Origin: Hippophae tibetana
Lineage: Eukaryota > Streptophyta > Magnoliopsida > Rosales > Elaeagnaceae
Length of the DNA: 64,000 nt
NCBI GenBank assembly: GCA_037013495.1
Contig: CM072806.1
Location: forward strand, 48,201,814-48,265,813
Reading direction: 5' to 3'
Made by a program: the position numbers and the translations under genes. This document shows positions 46,768-59,212 of the stretch, one piece after another. Below the pieces are notes generated by a model. That model was not told the DNA's origin. It ran no database searches and worked only from the letters and a program-made list of their open reading frames with translations. Positions within the stretch are counted from its first letter, which is position 1. Each line of letters starts with the position of its first letter.

Positions 46768-49700
46768 TTAGCCCTCAAGTGCATGAATGAGGTTGATGTT
46801 TTTATCTCCAATGGAGTCTTCTCCATTACTGCCAAAAAAAAAAAATTAAAAAAAAAACAAAAAGAAAAATGAGGAAGAGAAAGAAGAGCAACTGTTGATA
46901 CCACTTGGTGTAGTTAGTAGATTTATACCTAAGATAGCTCAGAGAGGACATTCTGTAGAGACAGGTGAAAACTAACAAATGCAGTCCGATGGTGTAGAAA
47001 AATGCAAATGTTCGAGCATACCTGAAATAATATACTCTAACTGTGATAGGTACTCTTGAGATTTTTTGAATGGGAAAATATAATATAATAGAAGAAGCAT
47101 AAGAACAACGTTTTACTCAAAAAGAAAAATGGCAACAAAATGTTGCACGATAAACAAATAAACTACAAGGCTCATCTTCAAGCATATAGTAATGACAATT
47201 GTAACAACAATGGAATTGAACTTGATGAAAATATCATTATCAACAAACTAAATGTTTGGTTTGAACAATGGAATCAAACTTGTAAAATTGTAAACACTTA
47301 AATGAAGTAAATTGTATTAAAAAAAAACATTTATTGCATTCAAATAGGAGACAAAGAAAAATAAACAAAGACGACATAGAAATCATCCGCCTAATTGGAC
47401 ATTGACATAATGAGAATAGCCTAAGCAAATACCAAATAACTTGGAGAACGAACAGCTATACAAAGAGAAGTTGGCACAACACAACTTAATGAGTTAGAGT
47501 ATACAACATATTCGATGAACTAGTCAGAAGTTTATCTAATGGGAAAAATGTATGGAAAATCATTTATATAGCAGGAAAAACAAAAGATGATTCTCATTAA
47601 GTGAAGGGCAAGAAAGGACACTTGCCCAGTTTGACACTATAAGTCTGGAGGGGGAAAATAAAAAGAACAATCAATATTTTAGAAAAGGGTCATTTCAGTT
47701 GTTATGTTTAAAAAGAAAGCACAATAAGGATAATTTTTTATTTTTTTTAATAAGAAACATCAAATTATATCAATATATCTTATAACCTTATAACTATTAT
47801 AAAAGAAGTGAGTTAGCATTTTCAATGATCATCCTAAGCCCAAAGCGACATGTTTAAATTTGATTAGTATGGTGTAATCCAACTATTTATCTATTTTTTT
47901 CATATAATATAATTCAACTATCTATCTATTAAACACAATGCAACTCTTTGACATTCTCAAAACTTTTGGCTTTATTTAATATCTTTAACATAAATTTTAG
48001 AGTTACACTCATTAAATTTTATGAGACGGGTGCATTGAAAGATGATGTATCTTGATATTTTCAAGACAATATTATTTATTCTCTAATGAAAATGGGTCCC
48101 TTAAATGCAAATATGTCAACCTTTCTCTCTTCTAAATATAGAGAATGTGAAAAAGTTGCATTATATTTAGAGAATATTGGATTTCAGTATAGAGTAACTG
48201 TAAACAACAGTTTCTTTCATTAGTTCTCTTATATATTTGCTTGTGTTTAAAAAAAAAGTTCTTAGTTCTCTTTTATATTAGATTTTACAATGCTTTTTAT
48301 TAGTTTGTTACATTTTTAAATTTCTAACGAAGAATTAAGACACTGGTAGCGAGTAGTTGAAATGTCACGAAACGTTTTTTTACCTCTCATTCTTTGTGTC
48401 CAAAATAAAGTTTCTTCCTATCAATTGCTACACCATCTCATGTGTTGCCAACTCTATTTGGTTTTTCGTACGTATTTTATTCTCTACTCATAATATTATG
48501 CATAAAACTTTATTAATAAAATAATAATGAATATTTTTGTTTCTTATACTTAGTTTTTCTATAGTAAATGAAAAATGTTCAAAAAATTTAATTTTATATT
48601 GATTAGGTGAATCAAATTTAGGTGTAAACCTTCCAAACCTCATACTCATCATTTCTCTCAATATTTTATTACTTATTTTTTATGTTATTTTTATAATTTA
48701 TACATATGTGTAATTAATTATCACCAATAAAAATTTATGTTCAATGCAAATATATATTATTCATTTATCCAATTTATTTTTACCACAATTGGGTTAAATT
48801 ACTAGTTTGTTGTGATATAAATAAATTTTCTATCATTTAAAATATTTTTTTATTTATATCACAAGTGGCTATTTTCACGTCCTGATGACTAGTATGTACA
48901 AAAATACAAGAAGTAGACTAGTAATCCACTTAGTACAGAAAACACTAATCTATACTAGAGAACCGCAAGGTCAATTTAGAAAATAAAAGGACTAAAATGA
49001 CCCAAATTTTTGTACTACATTAGTTCACTAGTATTTCAAATTGTCTTTACCATGTTCTTATTTTCAAAAGTGCCACTTTTCTAAACTTGAGGAAAAAATC
49101 CAACAGGACTAAAGAAGTGTCTTACAGGATAGTTTTTGCTAAAAACTTGCAATTTTAATTGATGTTGGGAGTTGTCAAAAGGATTCAATCCCTGTACCTT
49201 ATTGTTCTGGTACCATGTTAGAAGTAGTTGGTCACCAATTCTTCCAAAATATTAATATATTAGAAGAGCTAACAATACTTTTATACACTTACCATATTTC
49301 CCTTTTAAAATAATTATAATGTATGAAATTAAGTAAATGTTTTTGAGAATTTAGGATCTCTTGATTTTTAATACTCTGAAAACATTAAAGTCGAGAAAAC
49401 AAATTTTATTAATTGATTTGGCAAATTCAAAGTGGCAAAGAAAAGAGAACAAAAGTATCTTACTTGTTGCCGAGAAGAAAACGTCCACTGCTAAGTGTGA
49501 TTCTATCTCGGAAGCCCAGCTCCTTGTACCTTTGATCCCTTTCCTATATAGAAGTAAAGAAGTCAATATTAATTCTTTTTTTTCCTGGACAAAGAGAAAA
49601 ATATGGTACATCTGCTAAATTAGATTAAGATTGGTTTGATGCAAATTAGGAATGTTTGTGCGTCCAAGCAAACATCAGATGAATCTGAATGTAAGCATCA

Positions 49701-52700
49701 GAAAGATGTCTTATAAAAATAAAAATAAAAATCACACAGGATATCATCACCATTTAACTAGCCAAAATACATTTCCTGCATATGATTAACTAGACATGAG
49801 CCCAAAAGGTGTATTCACTGTTCTATTCAATAGATGGGATAATGACCACTGCATCGTTGGTCTTCTAGATAACCAAATCAAAGATCCAGCTAGAAGAATC
49901 AATTGAAGCTGTTTTTATTTTACAGAAAATTACTTCATTTATTTCTTAATATCAGATCTCTTTATATATACATTTGTTATGCCTAATATACTGCTAGAAG
50001 TCATTAATATACAGCTACAAATCACCCTAAAAATCAGGAAACTAACATCCTAAAAACAGGAGTTGGTTCCACCCTAAAAATCAGGAAACTGCACTCCTAA
50101 AATCAAGGGTTGGTTCCACCCTAGAAATCAGGAAACTGATCATACTCCTAGGTTGATTTCCTACACTCCCCTTCAAGATAGGCGATATATGTTTTCCAAA
50201 CCAAGTGCTACATTTAACTCTGTAAAATTAGGTCGAAACAATGCTTTATGTTAGAGATGTTAGTTGTGTATTAGGTGTCTATCACTAGTTGAATATATTA
50301 GTTGTGTATTAGGTGTCTTAGTTGTGTATTTGGTATATGTCACTTAAGAGTGTCCCTAACTTTGTATATAAATATGTAGTGTCTTTGAATGAAAATAAGT
50401 AGAATGAATTTTGAGTTTTACACTTTGGTTAAGATATCTGCTACTTGTTGTCTAGATGGAACATAGTTGAGGGAGATCATCTTGCCTTCAATTTTCTCAC
50501 TGATGAAGTGTCTATCAATTTTCACATGTTCGATCATGGTGGACTGAATTTTTGGCAATTGCAATTGCTGACTGGTTGTCACACATGATTCTAATAGATT
50601 CTGAATGTTCAACCTTGAGTTCGTATAGTAGTCGTTTTAGCCAAATTCTTTCACAGATGCCCAAAGCCAATGCACGGAACTCAGCCTCGACATTGCTATG
50701 TGTTACCACTGCTTGCTTTTTGCTACGCCATGTCACCAAATTTTCCCAAATAAATGAGAAATATCTAGATGTGGATTTTCGGTCACTAGGAGATCCAGCC
50801 CAATCAGCGTCGGTATAAATTTCTAATCTCCTATTAATTGTTTTCTTAATCATGAGCCCCTTTCCAGGATCCTTCTTCAAGGATCTTAGAATACCGTTTA
50901 CTGCCTCCAAGTGATCTACTGATGGGTTGTCAAGAAACTAACTAACACTGACTGAAAAACTTATATCTGGACATGTATGGATCAAATAAATTAACTTACC
51001 TACCAAATGTTGATATTGCCCCTTGTCAGTTGCCAATTCATCAGTTCGAGGCATTAGTTTGGTGTTAGGGTCCATGGGTGTTTCAACAGGCTAACACCCA
51101 CTCATGTCAGTCTCACGCAAGAGATCTAGAACATATTTGCATTGAGAAATTGAGATTCCTTTGGCACTACGTGTCACCTCCATCCCTAAGAAATATTTCA
51201 AATATCCCAAATCTTTAATCTCGAATTCCTTGGATAATAGCATCTTAAGTCTCTTCATTTCTCCTACATGATTTCCTGTAAGAACTATATCATCAACATA
51301 TACAATCAAAGTTGTGATTCTCCCATCTGCGAAGTGTTTGACAAATAAAGTGTGGTCTGCATGTGTCTGAGAGTATCCATCCTGTTTGAGGACCTTGGTG
51401 AATTTTTCGAACCATGCTCTAGATGACTATTTAAGTCCATATAGTGCCTTTCTCAACTTGCATACCTTCCCTTCTGTATCTTTAGTCTCAAAGCCAGGAG
51501 GCACATCCATGTAAACTTTTTCGATCAAATCTCCATTTAAAAATGCGTTCTTGACATCGAGTTGAAGTAGTAGTCAATCCTCATTAACTGCAATAGACAG
51601 CAAGACACGAACTGTGTTAAGTTTTGCTACAGGAGCAAAAGTCTCTTGATAATCAATTCCATATGATTGGGTGAACCTTTTAGCCACTAGTCGAGCTTTA
51701 TATCTATTGATATTTCTATCTGCCTTCTGTTTAAGAGAGTATCCATTTATAGCTTACTGTCTTCTTTCCAAGTGGTAGCTCTGTTAACATCCATGTACCA
51801 TTATTTTCAAGTGTAGTATATTCTTCTAAGGTTGCCTTGTGCCATTCAGGAACTTTTAGAACCTCATTGACAAAATTAGGAATCTTGATGTTGTCTAGGG
51901 ATGTCACAAATGCCTAAAATTTTGGGGATAGATTTGCGTAAGAAATGTAACTTTGAAGAGGATGTTGAATGCATGATCGAACGCCTTTTCTTTGTGCATT
52001 AGGAAGATCTAACTCAGGGTCAGAACCAAGTTTTGGACTAGATTCTGCTTCATCTTGTAATCTTTAAGATTCAGTCTGACTCAGGAGAGTTTCTTGACTT
52101 TGATGATTTCGTGTGGGCAAGTCAAGATTTCTCTTTCTTCCATAAACTTTTATGGCATCATTAGGAAGGAGAAGATGTCTAGGATAGACAATGGGAGATT
52201 GATCAGGTTTGGTTTTTGAAGGAGAATCTGGAATGGGTATTAGGTTGGAAGAGGACAAGTTAGTGAAGGGTAAATGAGATGATAAATTTGATTCAATGAG
52301 TGATGACCAATCCCAATTATGCAATTCATTAGTGTGATTCTCCCCCTGAATTGCAGAATTAGAATAGAATGGAGTTTCTTCGAAGAAAGTAACATCCATG
52401 GAATGGTAAAACTTACAAGTGATGGGAGAGAAACATTTGTAACCTTTTTGATTGGCGGAGTAACCAACGAAGATGTATTTAATGGCACGGGCATCAAGTT
52501 TGCCACAATATTGTGAATGAATATGGACAAAAACAGTGCAACCAAAAACCTTAAAAAGAATTGGTGACACAAGTTGTGAGGTAGAATATTGACTCTGAAG
52601 CACTTGTAAAGATGAATGAAAGTTGAGAACTCGAGAAGGCATTCAGTTGATCAAGTGTATTGTAGTAAGAATAGCTTCATCCCAAAAATTTTTTGGAACA

Positions 52701-55700
52701 TTGGTTTGAAAAAGTAAAGTTCGGGCAACCTCAAGTATATGACGATTTTTGCGTTCGGCTACACCGTTTTGTTGTGGTGTGTCAACGCAAGAGCTTTGTT
52801 GAACAATACCATGTGATTTGAGATATCCACTAAGATCGGAATTAAAGAAATCCCTAGCATTATCAGTTTTTAGGATTTGAATATTGGCATTGAACTGAGT
52901 TTGGATCATGGCATGAAAAAGTGGAAATATGTGCTTGGTTTCAGATTTATCTTTCATAAGAAATGTCCAACATAATCGAGTATGATCATCAACTAACAGT
53001 AAGAACCATCGAGCACCAGTAATACTGGGAACGCGACATGGTCCCCAAATGTCACCATGAATGAGGGAAAATGGGTGACTTGGTTTATGCGTGCGTGGTG
53101 AGAAAGTGTTTCGAGTATGTTTTTCCAAATGACAAACTTCACAATGAAATAAATTGAGATTTTTATTGATGAATAAGGATGGAAACAAACGTTTCAAATA
53201 TGAAAAATTTGGATGACCTAGACGAAAATGCCACATCATGATTTCACTTTTTTTTATTAGTATGACTATGAGACTTAAGATTATGACTCAATTGACATTG
53301 ATGACTAACAGAATGGTTTGAAGGAGTGTTGATATCAAGAACATAGAGGCCCGCACGTAAATCAGCACCGTCAATCATTTTTCCCGAGCTCAGGTCCTAA
53401 AAAACACATGATTTAGCCAAGAATTTAGTTTCACAGTTAAGGTCATGATTTAATCTACTAATTGATATGAGATTGTAGCAAAATCCAGGCACAAATAACA
53501 CATATTTGAGAGTGAGGTTGTTCCGACCACTGTGGTGCGAGTACCATTGGCGACACACACTATTTGAAGTTTGGTGCAAAGTGAGTAGGTTGTGAAAAGT
53601 GATTGATCACTTGTCATGTGATTAGAGGCACCTGAGTCTACTATCCAAGATGAGGGAAATTTTCCAACGTTGAATTACTAGAAATATGTGTGGAGTTATT
53701 CCTGCTGCTACTAAATGTGGTGTTGACACTTGCCTTTTGTATAAGTTGTTGGAGAAGTTCTAACTGTTCCTTAGTGAATGAGATAGGATTATTAGAAAAT
53801 ACACTTGAGTTTGAAGGCTGAGTTTGTACTGATGGTTGGAGAGACTGGAACTGAAAAGATGCAGGCCGAAATAGCTCTCCTTGAGGACTCGTACTCTTAA
53901 AAGGAAAAACAAAAACATTAATAGTTGCACTGTTAAATAAACCACCAAAAGGATTATGTTTAGGAGCAAGATCAAGAATGGATCCAAGCCCAAAGTTGCC
54001 TGAATTTCCCATATTAAATTCACTTCTGTTATTTGTCTCTGGAACCTCTTCATCCATGTCATCTTCCAATGTACTAAGAACATTTAAACTTTCAGTTTTT
54101 TCATAGTTCTCATACCCAAAAGCTGAAACTTGAGTTGGAAACTGAAAAGGTGCATTCCCTACCTGAGTATTTGACATCATACTAGGTGAACTTACAGAAC
54201 TAGTTGAACAAGAAGCTAAGAGCAGTAGTTTATGAGCCTAAGGCTCTGATACCATGAAGGTGTTTTTATTTTACAGAAAATTACTTTATTTATTTCTTAA
54301 TATCAGATCTCTTTATATATACATTTGTTATGCCTAATATACTGTTAGAAGTCATTAGTATACAACTGCAAATCATCCTAAAAATCAAGAAACTAACATC
54401 CTGAAAACAGGGGTTGGTTCCACCCTGAAAATCAGGAAATTACACTCCTAAAATCAGGGGTTGGTTTCACCCTGGAAATCAGGAAACTGACCATACTCCT
54501 AGGTTGATTTCCTACATTAATCATAATTTTAGGCAATGGGAAAGCTCCAAACCTACTTTTCCTAATTTCTCTCATAGCAACATTAAGAAACAAATTTACC
54601 GAAGACTTCTAAGATACAAATGCAGCATAAATAAACTCAAGGATGCATGCATGAAAACAATAAACTTATTCTCCAAAGCAAATGAAAAAAACCTTTCTAG
54701 AGAAAGCTGCAAAAGGATTTATGTCATCCTCGTAAATCTTCTTGTACTTAGATTCAACATCTGAGGCAAAACCACTTTCCAGATCCTCCGCTTGCTAAAA
54801 TATACCAAATAACAAGGGATGAAAGGAGGGTTAAAAAAAAAGGAATTAAGCTAGAATGAAGTCAGTGGGAAAATGAGCATTAATTTAAGCTAGATATAAG
54901 GGCAAGTTAAACGTAGCAATAAAGACAAAGCACCTTCTTTGATCCTCTAGATATGACTTTTTCAAGATTGTAATCCTGCACGTAACGGATCTTTCCATAA
55001 AGTTTCACATTATCAGCTTTTGTCTTTTCAAGGTCCACTGTTAGCACACCAATCTTCTCCTTCAGCTGTCTTATTTCCTGATCACGGGAGTTGAGAAATA
55101 GTCATACTACTAACCTAACAGCAAAACAAAAGGATATCTCTCTCTCTCACAAACACACAAAACCTAGAAAGCAAAAAATAAAAAATAGATACAAATTGAA
55201 TCAGGGAAAAAAATTGGGACCTTTATCTATATAAGAGCCTTACCTCTTCTGCTTCTCGCAACCTTGACCTGAATCGATCTCGCTGATTACAGATTACCTT
55301 TAGCATTGAACTTTGATCATGCTCCATGGAAGCATGTTTGTAATCTGCACCCTGATCCATATGATGTTTGATTAAGATGAAGCAACAATTAGGGATATGA
55401 AGTAATAAGATCAGAGACATGTCTTGTACAAATAACAAATCATTGCTCATCAATGAGAAAGGAAGAATTAAGAAAACAGAGGCTGTTTTCCAATTTCACT
55501 AGTATAAAATCATTGCATAATTTTACTAAGAGCCTTCCAGTGAAAGGCAATTAAATAATTAGTTTCATCAAGTTATCAATACGCTAAAAACCAGAAGGAT
55601 GTATATTTATCGTTTAGGTTAAATATGGAAATGCCATCTTTGAAAGCTATTCACTATTAGCTGCAACTTTTTTATATCAACGGCAACTTTCATAATTTTT

Positions 55701-57497
55701 TAACCACAAAAAGGCATTTACTAATGATCCTCGCTTGAAAGGATGAAACAACTTATCTTAAAGGTATTAATTCTGATGGATTTGCACAAGAAGAATGGGT
55801 GTTAAACCTTTAATGCAATGTGTGCGTATTTCTGTAACTTTACGGCTTTACGCCTTGTTTAGACAAAGCAAAAATTCATTTCTTTAGAAAAGCGAAAAGG
55901 AACAAAAGGTAGGACCATGATCCAACTGGTGTGTGAATTTCTGTAACTTTACGCCTTGTTTAGACAAAGCAAAAATTCATTTCTTTAGAAAAGCGAAAAG
56001 GAACAAAAGGTAGGACCATGATCCAACTGACCAAACTAGTAACAGGAAAATGAACAAAGGGATACCCTAAAGCAAGTTCAACGTTTGTTTTTAAGCTAAT
56101 GAAGCAATATCCGCATTGTTGAACTTTATTATATTATTTATAAAAAAAACACTTAAAGGCTGCACGATTAACAGATTATTAATTGAGCTTTTGCTTGGGA
56201 CATAGCAGGCAGTCAATTCACAGAACATTATTAAACATCTCATTGGAAGATTAAAAAAAGAACAGAGCAGCAAAGGGATATAACACACCTCAGCTAGCTC
56301 TGTGCCCCTGGTTTCTGAAAGATCCCAGTCATCAAATGAAGTGCCTTTTTGATCTTTGGCAATATATCCCTGTATTATAAAGAAAGAACTGAAACTTAGA
56401 ACACAAATGTCAATGACCATAACAAATTTTTTTTACATGAAAAACAATTTATATCACACTTTTGTCTATATATGATTTTAAAAATATATGCACTATAAAC
56501 CAATAATTTAGCAAGTCCCAAGTCCACTTCTTATAATATATAGGTCATTCGGCAAGCAGCATGCTAAGAACCAAACCATAACCTATCTAATAGCTTACTT
56601 GAACTTTTAAAAGAATTGATTACTAACAATCTAAGGTTTTGGTTCAAACCTCTCAAATTCAAAAAATCACTTGTATAAATCAATGTTAAAATTGTACCCC
56701 ACTTTGTTTATCTCCACTCAACCTTCAATCTAAATATCTACTCTCTGATGGGAGCTAGTTATCTGGCCTTCAAAAATATCTCATCAACCGAAAAATATGT
56801 ATTACATGTACTATTCCGTTATATTTAACAAAAAAATTGAATGAAAAGTTAATTTTATCCTTGTCGACACATTTTTCACAAAGGGACTAAACAACCCCTA
56901 AGGCCTAAATAAAGGGATTTCCATGTCCCTTTTCCCTTTTCTAACACAACAAAAAAACATTATAATAGTGAGTCATGAAACAGCAAATGAAGCAATAAAA
57001 TTTATGTTGTCATCTTCAAAGGTGGTTCAAACCAAACCTTTGATATATCATCCTCCAATTTCTGTATTAGCTTCTGTTGTTCATTAATCATCACCATAAG
57101 TTCAGCTATCTTGGCTTCAGCTGTTTCTAGCAAACATTCTTTCTCAGAAAGTTTAACCTGAAAATAGAAGAATAAGATTGAGCTATACAATACATGCTTA
57201 ACTAATATGCAAACAAGAAGGACCTCCTTGAATCCCCACGAGAGATTAAATATCCCCAGATGTAATTTCTTATTAGTCTCATGCACTTTCTTAGAAGTAT
57301 GCACAATTGGAGAAAGAAAAAATTGAGATAAATCATAGCAAGATAACAACCTTAAACAAATTTCATACCTTTAATTGTGTAAGCTCATGTTCCATTTTTC
57401 GGTTTTTATCGAGAAGAAGCGACTCCATTTTGCTCATCTCTTCCCCACTAGTAGTTGCCTCCCAATCCTCTACCTCAATCAAATTATAGCCTACTGC
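46768..57497 (-). CDS. CASP: CASP golgin, C-terminal nine exons
   Basis: This encodes the C-terminal about 306 residues of CASP, a Golgi tail-anchored coiled-coil protein related to CUX1-derived CASP (family about 680 residues). Exons in gene order: 57497-57369, 57157-57038, 56369-56289, 55351-55244, 55077-54934, 54794-54693, 49543-49464, 47021-46929, 46828-46768. All have GT-AG borders and phases that join cleanly. Visible parts are coiled coil ([56 protein letters not shown]), the conserved [19 protein letters not shown] and [20 protein letters not shown], then the membrane anchor [20 protein letters not shown] with the Tyr and His typical of CASP/giantin anchors. A short tail ends at TAA 46768. 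The frame is intact throughout. The N-terminal exons are not in view. Confidence 0.93.
47030..49463 (-). other. CASP intron, no gene seen
   Basis: The 2.4-kb intron between the ERDQRY exon and the membrane-anchor exon. It is AT-rich. A block near 48890-48950 shares ACAAAAATACAA..AGTAATCCACTTA with 2213-2245, marking a small dispersed repeat. Short frames show no motif. Confidence 0.55.
49904..50165 (-). repeat. 3' LTR of intronic copia
   Basis: 262 bp, TGTAGGAAATCAACCTAGG to CTTCA on the minus strand. It repeats CCTGATTTTYAGG-like words, a feature shared with the LTR at 5629. Confidence 0.9.
50249..50422 (+). mobile_element. 174-bp solo LTR (TRIM-like) inside copia
   Basis: TG...CA bounded (TGTTAGAGATGTTAG to GAGTTTTACA) and flanked by CTTTA and CTTTG. 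It has three TTAGTTGTGTATT phrases and a TATA-like TGTATATAAATATG. The related copia fragment at 5540-5600 lacks it and reads straight through at this point, giving a paralogous empty site. Size and ends suggest a TRIM or small copia solo LTR. The plus orientation is assumed from the TATA-like box. Confidence 0.8.
50423..51900 (-). pseudogene. Copia reverse transcriptase and RNase H
   Basis: On the minus strand the RT has the catalytic [11 protein letters not shown] (near 51290) followed by [20 protein letters not shown] and [20 protein letters not shown]. RNase H follows with [73 protein letters not shown] and [11 protein letters not shown]. The upstream RT part (51300-51900) is present in pieces, matching FLNGDL- and KARLVAKGF-type segments. 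It would copy the element RNA. At least three in-frame stops and a frame change inactivate it. Confidence 0.85.
52064..53660 (-). pseudogene. Copia protease and integrase
   Basis: The protease carries the active site [12 protein letters not shown] (near 53630) and [13 protein letters not shown]. The GAG-pre-integrase domain starts [19 protein letters not shown] with a CEVCHLEKH zinc motif (53239-53130). The integrase core has the three acidic residues in [17 protein letters not shown] and [15 protein letters not shown]. After a TGA stop at 52643-52645 the frame continues [22 protein letters not shown] and [16 protein letters not shown] to 52064. Apart from that stop and some damage between protease and 53239, this region is almost intact. 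Confidence 0.9.
53641..54180 (-). pseudogene. Copia gag remnant (short)
   Basis: An open frame of 179 codons just inside the primer binding site, rich in Asn, Ser, Pro and Phe ([17 protein letters not shown]), with [17 protein letters not shown] near its end and the protease following. The UBN2 gag domain expected of a full copia gag is not visible, so most of gag appears deleted. The protein would have no clear function. Confidence 0.6.
54242..54254 (-). other. Primer binding site of intronic copia
   Basis: Minus-strand TGGTATCAGAGCC follows the CA end of the 5' LTR with no spacer. It pairs with initiator methionine tRNA. Confidence 0.85.
54255..54516 (-). repeat. 5' LTR of intronic copia
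   Basis: 262 bp, same length as the 3' LTR. Transcription of the element would begin here, in the direction of CASP. Confidence 0.9.
54311..54321 (-). promoter_or_regulatory. TATA-like box in copia 5' LTR
   Basis: Minus-strand TATATATAAAG lies inside the 5' LTR about 60 bases from its inner end. It is a plausible promoter by position and sequence only. Confidence 0.4.
55820..56028. repeat. 101-bp tandem duplication in CASP intron
   Basis: Two adjacent copies offset by 101 bases. From CGCCTTGTTTAGACAAAGC to ATGATCCAACTG (55851-55927 and 55952-56028) they are identical. The first copy has an extra GGCTTTAC-like octamer just before this. It lies wholly within a CASP intron. Confidence 0.9.
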
Positions 57498-57959
57498 CTG
57501 TAAAAATAAAACTATAACCTCAATAAAAAAAGATATCGGACAACAAGATGGGGAAAAGATATAACAATTATGCTAGTAAAATTGTGACACTATAACAGGT
57601 ACATTAAATAATAAACTGAGACCGAGACACTAATGTTTTTCATTTAAAAAAAATCATATTGTATATATTATATTAATATATGTAAGAATTACAAAATTCC
57701 ATAATGACATAGTTATACCATATAATAACTATCCATTAAAAACTTCATGCCTCGCTAGAATATAAAAGCTTCCCATTTAAAATATATAAGAAACTAATAA
57801 TAATCTTTCAATTGTTTAGAAAATGGCAAGCAAGATAAAGCCAAAAACATAACTTTCTCCACAAAACTCAGTGGCATTCACATTATAATAAAACAATTCT
57901 TGTATTTCTCTCCATCACGAGTTCCACAACACGCTTTCCTTAGGTGTAATTCAGTAAGT

Positions 57960-58160
57960 GTAGAAGGTTCCCAATAATACAGAATAGCATGGTCCTGAAA
58001 TAACCCATGTACTCCCATGTTCCTTCGTAACTTGGATCAAATATGTGCAGCTGGACAGTTTATAAATAAAAGCTCAAGATCTTCTGAGGTATTCTTGCAA
58101 GGCACACGTCACTTAGAAGAAATGCAAAACTTGGAAAACTCTAATTGAATCCGATTAATT
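57960..58160 (-). pseudogene. LINE zf-RVT remnant
   Basis: The minus strand encodes FCISSK, a stop, RVPCKNTSEDLELLFINCPA, then AHI, a stop, and SKLRRNMGVHG. The spacing of Cys, Cys, the SEDLE..LFINCP block and a position where Trp is usual fits the zinc-binding domain at the C-terminus of plant LINE reverse transcriptases. The first Cys of the pair reads Arg. It is a 3' fragment of a dead LINE, upstream of the visible CASP exons and probably inside an intron. Confidence 0.5.
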
Positions 58161-58405
58161 GGTGTTTACCTTACCAAGATAATAAGCCAGCTTAAAACTT
58201 AACTTTGCTTGAAGCTAAGCATGTCCACCCAAATTTATAGTGATTGAAAACTTGTAAGCATCATGCAAGAACCTCATAATAAGATTTTAACACATGAAAC
58301 ATTCAAGATAAATCCTTAGTCCATATATGCTATGGCCACTTATTATGACTTCTTTCAATTCTACATCATGCTTGAAAATCCAACTAAAAGGTGAATACAA
58401 CATGC

Positions 58406-59212
58406 TAATAGAAATGTTCCCCTAAATATAACCTATATAACCTTGAAACTTATAATGAAAGGAATGCTCTTTAAAACCAAAAATCCTCCCAAAAAAGGAT
58501 TTTATATCCATCTCTGACCTTATAAATAGGGGAGGGGGGATGAATTGAAGTCTTTGACAATTGACATCCAAGGATTACAATTCTCTCATTGCAAACCACA
58601 ACCCAGATCATAACCATTCTCATTCAAGAATAGAAATGTTCTCTAAATATAACCTGTATAACCTTGAAACTTATAATCAAAGGGATGCTATTTAAAACCA
58701 AAGATCCTCCAAAAAAAAAAAGAAATGTTCCTCTAAATATAACCTATATAACCTTGATACTTATAATGAAAGGGATGCTCTTTAAAACCAAAGATCCTCC
58801 CAAAAAAAGGATTTTATATCCATCTCTGACCTTATAAATGGAGAAGAGGGGATTAATTGAAGTGTTTGACAATTGACATCCAAGGATTACAATTCTCTCA
58901 TTGCAAACCACAACCCACATCATAACCATTCTCATTCAAGAATAGAAATATTCTTCTCTAAATATAACTTATATAATCTTGAAACTTATAATCAAAGAGA
59001 TTCTATTTAAAACCAAAGGTCCTCTAAAAAAAGGATTTTATATCCATCTCTAATCTTATAAATAGGGGGGAAAAGGATGAATTGAAGTATTTGACAATTG
59101 ACATTCAAGGATTACAGGGGGAAAGGATGAATTGAAGTCTTTGACAATTGATATCCAAGGATTATAATTCTCTCATTGCAAACCACGAACCACATCATAA
59201 CCATTCTCATTC
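58406..59212. repeat. Diverged tandem block of about 220 bp
   Basis: A unit starting AGAAATGTTCCYCTAAATATAA, with AACCTTGAAACTTATAAT, CCAAAGATCCTCC, GGATTTTATATCCATCTCTG, TTTGACAATTGACATCCAAG and CAAACCACAACCCA, repeats: full at 58406-58628, partial (about 90 bp) at 58629-58720, full at 58721-58938, and again at 58939-59212 with a small internal duplication. No coding role is seen. Confidence 0.8.

Larger units (their letters stand above)
49904..54516 (-). mobile_element. Copia retrotransposon within CASP intron
   Basis: A complete-length 4,613-bp copia element in the same orientation as CASP. Both LTRs are 262 bp (49904-50165 and 54255-54516). The flanking five bases are TCAAT and TTAAT, a target duplication with one change. 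Internally come PBS, gag, protease, integrase, RT, RNase H and a polypurine tract (CTTGAAGGGGAG on the minus strand at 50166-50177). By hand alignment the LTRs differ at about 17 of 262 positions, 16 of them transitions. Without it the intron would be about 530 bp. It is inactive because of several stops and carries a 174-bp insertion. Confidence 0.93.

Noticed and set aside
56600..56700. GGTTCAAACCTC as a SINE B box.
   Set aside because: No convincing A box at the right distance and no tail or target duplication.
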